A stretch of DNA of 12,374 nucleotides, taken from NCBI GenBank assembly GCA_023434015.1, contig JAEYTM010000174.1:1-12374 (forward strand), read 5' to 3'. Below are positions 7,233 to 12,374 of the stretch, one piece after another (within the stretch, counting starts at the first letter, position 1; every line of letters begins with the position of its first letter). The notes below the pieces were generated by a model, which did not search any database, had not been told where the DNA came from, and saw only the letters and a program-made list of their open reading frames with translations. Source of the DNA: Pseudomonadota bacterium (GTDB taxonomy: Bacteria; Pseudomonadota; Alphaproteobacteria; Caulobacterales; Caulobacteraceae). The position numbers and the translations under genes were made by a program.

Positions 7233-7512
7233 ACCTTGACTACCTTGTTGGCGCGCGGCGCGGTGCCGACGCGAATGAATGACGACTTGCCCGGCATACG
7301 TGCGTCCGCCGCTCTTTTCTTACTGCGCCGCGGCAGGCGTTCGGATACTTTCGGTATGCGCGCGGGGGCGCGCGCCTTGGGGAATTCGGTGAGACACCGC
7401 TTCCACTTCACGGCGCGGCCTGTACACTAAATACGCGTCGGAGGGTGTCAACGAAGCCTAGCCTGAGGTGGCGACGGTTGGACCCCACGATAGGGTTGAA
7501 CAGAGAAAAAAG
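7233..7512. promoter_or_regulatory. Divergent control region between the FAH-family gene and the GntR regulator
   Basis: These 280 bases must hold promoters for both strands and probably the GntR operator. An imperfect inverted repeat, CGGATAC (7342-7348) and GTATGCG (7354-7360), has six of seven pairs matching around TTTCG. CTGTACAC lies at 7420-7427 next to an A/T-rich stretch (ACTAAATAC). A similar CTGTATAC occurs at 9069-9076 before the second receptor. No convincing -35/-10 pair could be fixed. Confidence 0.4.
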
Positions 7513-8232
7513 ATGCCGGCGACAACGACTGCAAGAATCTTCGAGGCTCCTGTTACCGCTCCCGCCGCGCCGACCACCTTGAAGGCCTACGTCTTCAATA
7601 CCCTTCGGGATGCAATTGTCAGCGGCCGGTACAAGCCCGGGTCCCGGCTGAACGAGAGCCAGTTGGCGCGCGAGTTCAACATCAGCCGGATCCCGATCCG
7701 CGAAGCCTTGATGCAGTTGCAGGAACACGGCCTGGTGATGAACCACGAGCGCCGCGGCATGTTCGTGACCGAACTGTCCGAAGAGGACGTCCAACGCATC
7801 AATAGCCTGCGGATCGTGCTGGAGTCGGAGGCGCTGAAGCTCTGCGCGGCGCATATGACCAAGCCGGTCGCCGCCCGCCTGACCCAGCTCGTCGAACAGA
7901 TGGAGGCGTGGGACGCCGGCAGCGAGATCGACGCGGCCGCCATCGACCTGGAATTCCACCGCACCATCTGGGGCGCCGCGGGCAACCCGTACCTGACCAA
8001 GGCGCTGGATTCGCTGTCCACGGTCCTGTTCGCCCACACCGCGCTGGAAAACGTCAATCACGAAGACATGCGCTGGCGGCTGAACCACCACCGGGCGCTT
8101 CTCGATGTCGCCCTGGGCGCGTCGGACATCGCCGCCGAGGACGCGGTGATCCACCACCTGTCGATGCACTACAAGGCGCCGGAACGGTTCTCGAGCTTCA
8201 ACGCCGAGGCGGCCGCGGCCCACGGAGGCTGA
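7513..8232 (+). CDS. GntR-family transcriptional regulator, FCD (FadR-like) subfamily
   Basis: This is a 239-residue DNA-binding repressor or activator. The winged helix occupies about residues 25-90, with LRDAIVSGRYKPGSRLNESQ, the recognition helix ISRIPIREALMQL, and the wing HERRGMFV. The C-terminal FCD domain follows from about 95. It has D145 and H149 (DLEFH) plus later histidines H193 and H215 in the positions where family members bind a metal and a carboxylate effector. ATG 7513 was chosen: it has purine-rich AGAGAAAAAAG upstream, whereas the in-frame GTG at 7468 has no ribosome site. The gene is divergent from the FAH-family gene and directly precedes the SDR, so it probably autoregulates this locus in response to a sugar acid. 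The effector is not known. Confidence 0.92.
   Translation: MPATTTARIFEAPVTAPAAPTTLKAYVFNTLRDAIVSGRYKPGSRLNESQLAREFNISRIPIREALMQLQEHGLVMNHERRGMFVTELSEEDVQRINSLRIVLESEALKLCAAHMTKPVAARLTQLVEQMEAWDAGSEIDAAAIDLEFHRTIWGAAGNPYLTKALDSLSTVLFAHTALENVNHEDMRWRLNHHRALLDVALGASDIAAEDAVIHHLSMHYKAPERFSSFNAEAAAAHGG
8224..8228 (+). promoter_or_regulatory. GGAGG ribosome binding site for a CTG-initiated SDR
   Basis: GGAGG lies within the last codons of the GntR gene, six bases before CTG 8235. It is the best ribosome site in the window, and no ATG, GTG or TTG in any usable position follows it in the SDR frame. Confidence 0.6.
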
Positions 8233-8234
8233 CC

Positions 8235-8972
8235 CTGTCCAGACTGAACGGCAAGACCTGCGTCGTCACCGCCGCGGGCCAGGGAATCGGTCGCGCGGTC
8301 GCCGAGGCATGCCTGCGTGAAGGCGCCCGCGTCGTCGCCGCCGATCTCAACGCGGACCTCCTGGCCAGCTGGGCCGGCGAGGCAGGCGCCCTGCCCCGGG
8401 TCGTGGACATGACCGACGAGGCCGCCGTCGAGGCCCTGGCGAGGGAATTCCCAGACGCGTCGGCCCTGGTCAACTGCGTCGGCATGGTCGGGGTCGGCAC
8501 CGTCCTCGATTGCACGCCCGCGGACCTCGAACGCAGCTTCCGCGTCAATGTACTGAGCATGACGCTCGCCATCCGGGCCTTCCTGCCGGCCATGCGCGAG
8601 CGGCGCGACGGGTCGATCGTCAACATCGCCTCGGTGGCGTCCTCGGTCATCGCCGCGCCGAAGCGCTTCAGCTACGGCGCCACCAAGGCGGCGGTGATCG
8701 GCCTGACCAAGTCCGTCGCCCTGGATTTCATCGCCGACGGGATTCGCTGCAACGCGATCAGCCCGGGAACGGTGGAGACGCCCTCCCTCTACGAACGCAT
8801 GGCCGCCCAGGGGGACATCGAGGCCGCCCGCGCCGCCTTCGTCGCCCGCCAGCCGATGGGCCGCATGGGCCAGCCGGAGGAGATCGCGGCGATCGCCGTG
8901 CTGCTCGCCTCGGACGAGGCCCGCTTCATGAGCGGTGAGAACATCGTCATCGACGGCGGCATGAGCCTCTAG
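8235..8972 (+). CDS. SDR oxidoreductase, DHRS6 / 2-keto-3-deoxy-L-fuconate dehydrogenase-like, CTG start
   Basis: This is a 245-residue NAD-dependent dehydrogenase. The cofactor motif TAAGQGIG is at 12-19, and D37 (AADLN) suits NAD. NCVG (80-83) replaces the usual NNAG, and N105, S133, Y147 and K151 form the tetrad, with S/Y/K positions as I recall them for human DHRS6. YGATKAAVIGLTKSVA, GIRCNAISPGTVETPSL and RQPMGRMG match the DHRS6 and keto-deoxy-fuconate dehydrogenase group. It would oxidise a 2-keto-3-deoxy sugar acid to the diketo acid that the FAH-family enzyme then cleaves. The family start, SRLNGK, has only CTG (8235) before it, six bases after GGAGG. The next in-frame standard start (GTG 8404) would delete the cofactor fold. 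The CTG is two bases after the GntR stop, so translation is probably coupled. Confidence 0.9.
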   Translation: MSRLNGKTCVVTAAGQGIGRAVAEACLREGARVVAADLNADLLASWAGEAGALPRVVDMTDEAAVEALAREFPDASALVNCVGMVGVGTVLDCTPADLERSFRVNVLSMTLAIRAFLPAMRERRDGSIVNIASVASSVIAAPKRFSYGATKAAVIGLTKSVALDFIADGIRCNAISPGTVETPSLYERMAAQGDIEAARAAFVARQPMGRMGQPEEIAAIAVLLASDEARFMSGENIVIDGGMSL

Positions 8973-9413
8973 CGGGTGTGACTTTAACGGCACGGCCCGC
9001 AGGCCAAACTGACCAGGGTTAACGCTCCGGCCTTGCAAGCGCCCGTTGGCGGGCGTATCGCTTGTAGACTGTATACGGAATGCAGCTGGCCGCACTCAAG
9101 CGGACCCAGCTTGCCGTATGCATGAATCATATTGAGCGACCGAAAAAACGGCGCCGCGATCAAAAAGGGACAGGGGAACCGACAGATGCAAATCATCCAA
9201 GCCTCGCCGCACCCACGTTTTCCGCACGCTTCCGCGCGCCGGGAACGCAGCGTCGTTGCGGGTGCCATTGCTCAGGTCAGCACTCCGCCCAGGTGACGCA
9301 GGCTGGCTTCCGGGGCGTCCACGGCGCCTGCGGGCAACCGGTCTTTTTCCTTGGAGACGGCTTATCGCATCGAACTGACAGGCGCGCATCGCAGATGCAC
9401 GCGACGACTCACC

Positions 9414-9446
9414 CGAAGCACTCTGCGGCTGAGACCTCAGGCTTCG
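9414..9446 (+). promoter_or_regulatory. Nested inverted repeats in the receptor mRNA leader
   Basis: CGAAGC (9414-9419) pairs with GCTTCG (9441-9446). Inside it CTGAG (9429-9433) pairs with CTCAG (9436-9440), with an unpaired nine-base left bulge. The hairpin would end 32 bases before the ATG. Its role is unknown. Confidence 0.3.
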
Positions 9447-9468
9447 AAAATAATCCAACAAAAATGGG

Positions 9469-9478
9469 GGGATATCCC
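9469..9478 (+). repeat. Palindrome GGGATATCCC overlapping the receptor ribosome site
   Basis: This perfect 10-base palindrome, inside GGGGGGATATCCC, immediately precedes the ATG at 9479. The G-run is the only ribosome-site candidate. The palindrome could pair between mRNAs or serve as a protein site, but it cannot form a stable single-strand hairpin without a larger loop. Confidence 0.35.
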
Positions 9479-12340
9479 ATGACTACCCTGATGAAAAAAC
9501 TGACGTTCGGCTGTTCGGTCCTGGCGCTCAGCGCCGCGGCCATGACGCCCGTCACCGCCTTCGCCCAGGAGGCCATCGCGCTCGACGAAGTCGTCGTCAC
9601 CGGCACGAGCATCCGCGGCGTCGCGCCGGTGGGCTCGAACCTGATCTCCGTCGGCACCGACGACCTGAAGGCGACGGGTGCGGCGATCGTGACCCAGGCC
9701 CTGGCCACCGTGCCGGCCCTCTCCAACTTCGGCGCCACCGTCCAGGGCGGCACCGGCGCCCACTACCAGCCCAGCATCCACAGCCTGGGCGCCTCGGCGT
9801 CGAACTCCACCCTCGTCCTGATCGACGGCCACCGCGGCCCGACGGGCGGCACCAACCACACCTTCCTCGACCCGAACATCGTCCCGTTCACCATGGTCGA
9901 GCGCGTCGAAGTGCTGGCGGAAGGCGCCTCGGCGACCTACGGCTCGGACGCCGTCGCCGGCGTGATCAACTTCATCACCCGCAAGCGCTATGAGGGCCTG
10001 CAGGTCACGGCCCAGACCTCGCTGATGGACGGCGCCAAGCCGGGCTACAACCTCGGCGTCGTCAGCGGCACCAGCTGGGACAGCGGCTCCGTCGTGCTCG
10101 GCGCCTCCTACTCCCTGCAGAGCTCGCTGAAGAACAGCGCCCGCGACTGGACCTATCCGGACCAGCGTGCGCGCGGCGGCGGCAACTTCCTGAACTTCAG
10201 CTGCGGCCCGGCCAGCGTCCAGCCCGGCGGTCAGTCGCTGATCTTCGTCAACGCCAACGCCACCACCGGCGTGGCGAACAACGCGGCGAACAGCCCCTGC
10301 ACCAACTGGAACTACACCAGCCGGGTGGGTGAAGAAGAGCGCCATAACCTGATGGCGAAGTTCACCCAGGAGATCACCGAGAACCTGACCGTCGGGCTCG
10401 ACGTGGTCTATGGCCGTCGCCGCAACGACAGCCTGACCGGCGCCGGCACCGTCCAGGCCACCGTCTTCGGCGCGGGCGCGCAAGCCAACCCGTTCTTCCG
10501 TCAGCCGGCCGGCTACACCGGGACCAGCACCAGCCAGACCATCCGTTGGGACGCGACCGAGCTCTTCGGCCCGGCGCACGCCTACACCGGCTCCGACAGC
10601 ATGTACGCCAGCTTCACCGCCGGCTACCGCTTCAACGACAACTGGAACTTCGACTTCCTGGCCGCGGCCGGTCGCGACGTCTCGGACAACTACACCGTCG
10701 GCACGATCAACGGCTCGGTCGCCAACCTGGCGCTGAACCGCACGACCAACGGCGGCGGCAACATGACCTCGATCTCCGTCCCGGGGACCGATCTCGTGGT
10801 GCTGAACCCGGTGCTGACGGCGGCCAACGCGCTCGACGTCTGGAACCCGGCCTCGACCAACCGCACCTCCGCGGCGGTCCGTGAGCGTCTGCTCGACAAC
10901 GACAACATGCTGGAGAACACCAGCGGCTTCCAACAGGTCCGCGGCATTCTCAGCGGCACCCTGTTCGAACTGCCGGCCGGCGCTGTGAAGGTCGCCGTCG
11001 GCGGCGAACTGCTCCGCACCCAGCTCGACCAGTTCGTGGCGCGTGCGAACAACTCCGGCCCGGCCAGCTCCGGCTCGCAGCAGCTGAACTTCGCTTTCGA
11101 CCGTGAGGTCTACTCGGGCTTCGTCGAAGCCAACGTTCCGCTGGTGTCGGCCGACATGGAAGTCCCGTTCATGCGCGGCTTCGACGTCAACCTGTCCTAC
11201 CGCTACGACCACTACGACGACTTCGGCGAGACCAAGAACCCGCGCGTCGCCTTCAACTGGGACGTCGTCGAGGGCTTCCGTCTGCGCGGTAACTACTCCA
11301 CCTCGTTCGTGGCTCCGCCGCTGACGGTTCTGGGTGACGAGTACGGCGCCTTCGCCACCGCCGGCTGGAACGCGGTCACCAACAACGTGCCCGTGTCGCC
11401 CGCCTCCTATCCGATCCTGACCCAGATGGGCATCGCCGGCTGCACCGCCGCCTCGGCGACCTGCAACATCTCGTCGCTGACCGGCATCCAGGTCACCAGC
11501 GGCGACACCCAGACGGGCGCTCAGGAAGGCAAGGGCTGGTCGCTGGGCTTCGACTGGAACCCGGCTTACCTGCCGGGTCTGCGCACCCAGGTCACCTACT
11601 GGACCACTCAGTTCGAGGGCGGCGTGACCGGTCCGAACATCCAGAACGTGGTCAACACCGGTTCGGCGAACTTCCTGCTGACCTTCTACCCGACCTGCGC
11701 CACGGAAGCCCAACTGATGCAGTTCGCGCAGGGGATCCCGCAACGGACCACCGCCCCGGCCTGCACTCAGTACATCTTCCGTTCGCTGAACTCGAACTGG
11801 CTGAACCTGGAAGTGGAAGGCATCGACTACTCGGTGCAGTACACCCACCCCACGGACTTCGGCGATCTGCGCGTCGGCGTGACCGGCACGCAGTTCACCA
11901 AGTACAACCAGTCCTTCGGCAGCGGCTCGAAGTACGACATCCTGGACACCACCGGGAACAACGGTCAGTTCCCGTCGGTCGGCACGACGCTCCGCGCCAA
12001 CCTGGGCTGGACCAAGGACGCCTGGTCGGCGGACCTGTTCATGAACTACACGGGTGAATACAAGAACTGGTCGGGGAACTCGCTCACCCCGATCACCCGT
12101 GACGCCAACGGCAACCCGGCCGGCGGCGGCGACAAGGTGAAGGACGGCGCCATCTTCGACGCCAACGTCTCCTACGAAATGGAGCTGGGTCTTGCGGCCC
12201 CGGTGGAGTTCTCGCTCTCCGTCCGCAACATCTTCGACACCAAGCCGCCGTTCTATAACAACAGCCAGGGCTACGACAGCTTCATGGGCAACCCCTTCGG
12301 ACGCCGCGCCACCATCGGCGTCGTCGCGAAGTTCTTCTAA
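9479..12340 (+). CDS. TonB-dependent outer-membrane receptor, complete
   Basis: This is a 953-residue outer-membrane transporter powered by TonB/ExbBD. The signal peptide is residues 1-29 (MKKLTFGCSVLALSAAAMTP, cleavage after AFA, before QE). A TonB-box-like DEVVVTG is at 36-42. The plug follows to about 165, including LVLIDGHRGP and RVEVLAEGASATYGSDAVAGVINFITRK. The barrel then runs to the C-terminal ATIGVVAKFF, ending in the phenylalanine needed for outer-membrane insertion. Several cysteines in predicted loops may form disulfides. There is no N-terminal STN signalling domain. ATG 9479 was chosen for the signal peptide; ATG 9464 is five codons upstream. Asn, Gly and Thr-rich, aromatic loops suit a saccharide ligand, but that is inference. 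It follows the SDR after 506 bases, so it may share the GntR regulon without sharing the transcript. Confidence 0.95.
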   Translation: MTTLMKKLTFGCSVLALSAAAMTPVTAFAQEAIALDEVVVTGTSIRGVAPVGSNLISVGTDDLKATGAAIVTQALATVPALSNFGATVQGGTGAHYQPSIHSLGASASNSTLVLIDGHRGPTGGTNHTFLDPNIVPFTMVERVEVLAEGASATYGSDAVAGVINFITRKRYEGLQVTAQTSLMDGAKPGYNLGVVSGTSWDSGSVVLGASYSLQSSLKNSARDWTYPDQRARGGGNFLNFSCGPASVQPGGQSLIFVNANATTGVANNAANSPCTNWNYTSRVGEEERHNLMAKFTQEITENLTVGLDVVYGRRRNDSLTGAGTVQATVFGAGAQANPFFRQPAGYTGTSTSQTIRWDATELFGPAHAYTGSDSMYASFTAGYRFNDNWNFDFLAAAGRDVSDNYTVGTINGSVANLALNRTTNGGGNMTSISVPGTDLVVLNPVLTAANALDVWNPASTNRTSAAVRERLLDNDNMLENTSGFQQVRGILSGTLFELPAGAVKVAVGGELLRTQLDQFVARANNSGPASSGSQQLNFAFDREVYSGFVEANVPLVSADMEVPFMRGFDVNLSYRYDHYDDFGETKNPRVAFNWDVVEGFRLRGNYSTSFVAPPLTVLGDEYGAFATAGWNAVTNNVPVSPASYPILTQMGIAGCTAASATCNISSLTGIQVTSGDTQTGAQEGKGWSLGFDWNPAYLPGLRTQVTYWTTQFEGGVTGPNIQNVVNTGSANFLLTFYPTCATEAQLMQFAQGIPQRTTAPACTQYIFRSLNSNWLNLEVEGIDYSVQYTHPTDFGDLRVGVTGTQFTKYNQSFGSGSKYDILDTTGNNGQFPSVGTTLRANLGWTKDAWSADLFMNYTGEYKNWSGNSLTPITRDANGNPAGGGDKVKDGAIFDANVSYEMELGLAAPVEFSLSVRNIFDTKPPFYNNSQGYDSFMGNPFGRRATIGVVAKFF

Positions 12341-12352
12341 AGACTACAGCCG

Positions 12353-12374
12353 CCCGCGGGGTTCACCCCGCGGG
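12353..12374 (+). terminator. Terminator-like hairpin after the second receptor
   Basis: CCCGCGGGG (12353-12361) and CCCCGCGGG (12366-12374) form a perfect 9-bp G+C stem with loop TTCA, starting 12 bases after the receptor stop codon. The window ends at the stem, so any T-run cannot be seen. Confidence 0.8.

Larger units (their letters stand above)
8973..9478 (+). promoter_or_regulatory. Long untranslated region before the second TonB-dependent receptor
   Basis: These 506 bases contain no convincing gene. The receptor frame stays open back to 9080, but the translation has no signal peptide or known fold and contains many Cys, His and Arg. Visible elements are a hairpin CGCCCG-TTGG-CGGGCG (9040-9055, possible end of the SDR transcript, no T-run) and CTGTATAC (9069-9076), similar to a site in the GntR control region. 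There is also a paired segment at 9414-9446 and the palindrome GGGATATCCC (9469-9478) touching the start codon. The length suggests a separate promoter and a structured leader. Confidence 0.5.

Noticed and set aside
7908..8234. Extension of the second SDR back into the GntR gene, or a frameshift fusion of the two
   Set aside because: The extra 109 residues are an out-of-frame copy of GntR sequence; no slippery site is visible, and a strong ribosome site precedes the CTG.
9033..9077. Sigma-70-like promoter before the second receptor (TTGCAA or TTGGCG with TATACG)
   Set aside because: No pair had both good boxes and a 16-18 base spacer, so no promoter is called.
9080..9478. 133-codon upstream extension of the second receptor
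   Set aside because: The signal peptide begins at 9479; the extension is non-hydrophobic and Cys, His and Arg-rich, and would place the signal inside the protein.
9437..11848. Long open frame (803 codons) on the minus strand inside the second receptor gene
   Set aside because: It is an antisense shadow of a well-supported receptor; high GC keeps this frame open, and the translation is Val, Gly, Arg and His-rich with no fold.
1..12374. CRISPR array, tRNA/rRNA genes, insertion sequence ends, attachment sites, toxin-antitoxin or defence genes
   Set aside because: I saw no regular repeats, cloverleaf segments, transposase motifs or defence-type domains on either strand.

Overview
The window is high-GC DNA with dense coding on both strands. 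It carries two large TonB-dependent receptors, one with the DEVVVTG-type N-terminus common in this group. This suggests an alphaproteobacterium, most likely in or near the Caulobacterales (Caulobacter, Phenylobacterium, Brevundimonas). That placement is inferred from style and content only; no rRNA, tRNA or marker gene is present. I see no insertion sequence, phage gene, CRISPR array or RNA gene.

Left part (1-5829): the 5' end of a TonB-dependent receptor gene (minus strand, cut by the window edge) is divergent from a classical short-chain dehydrogenase (727-1476). The SDR converges with a polytopic GT-C-like membrane protein (minus). That gene is divergent from a probable Tat-exported aldo/keto reductase lipoprotein, which overlaps tail to tail with an EthA-type Baeyer-Villiger monooxygenase (minus).

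Right part (5830-12374): a small secreted four-cysteine protein of unknown function (minus) is followed by a coherent-looking sugar-acid locus. A fumarylacetoacetate-hydrolase-family enzyme (minus) is divergent from a GntR/FCD regulator. The regulator is followed almost without a gap by an SDR resembling DHRS6 and 2-keto-3-deoxy-L-fuconate dehydrogenases. After a 506-base untranslated region comes a complete 953-residue TonB-dependent receptor with a terminator-like hairpin at the window end.

The FAH hydrolase, SDR, GntR regulator and receptor fit a non-phosphorylative deoxy-sugar-acid pathway of the L-fuconate or L-rhamnonate type. In that reading the receptor imports the saccharide, the SDR oxidises a 2-keto-3-deoxy acid, the FAH enzyme cleaves the diketo product, and the GntR protein senses an intermediate. 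The sugar dehydrogenase, lactonase and dehydratase are not in the window, so the substrate is unproven.

The most unusual sequence-level observation is that the DHRS6-like SDR has no ATG, GTG or TTG at its family start. It has instead a strong GGAGG followed six bases later by CTG. I did not find a clearly novel multi-gene system.
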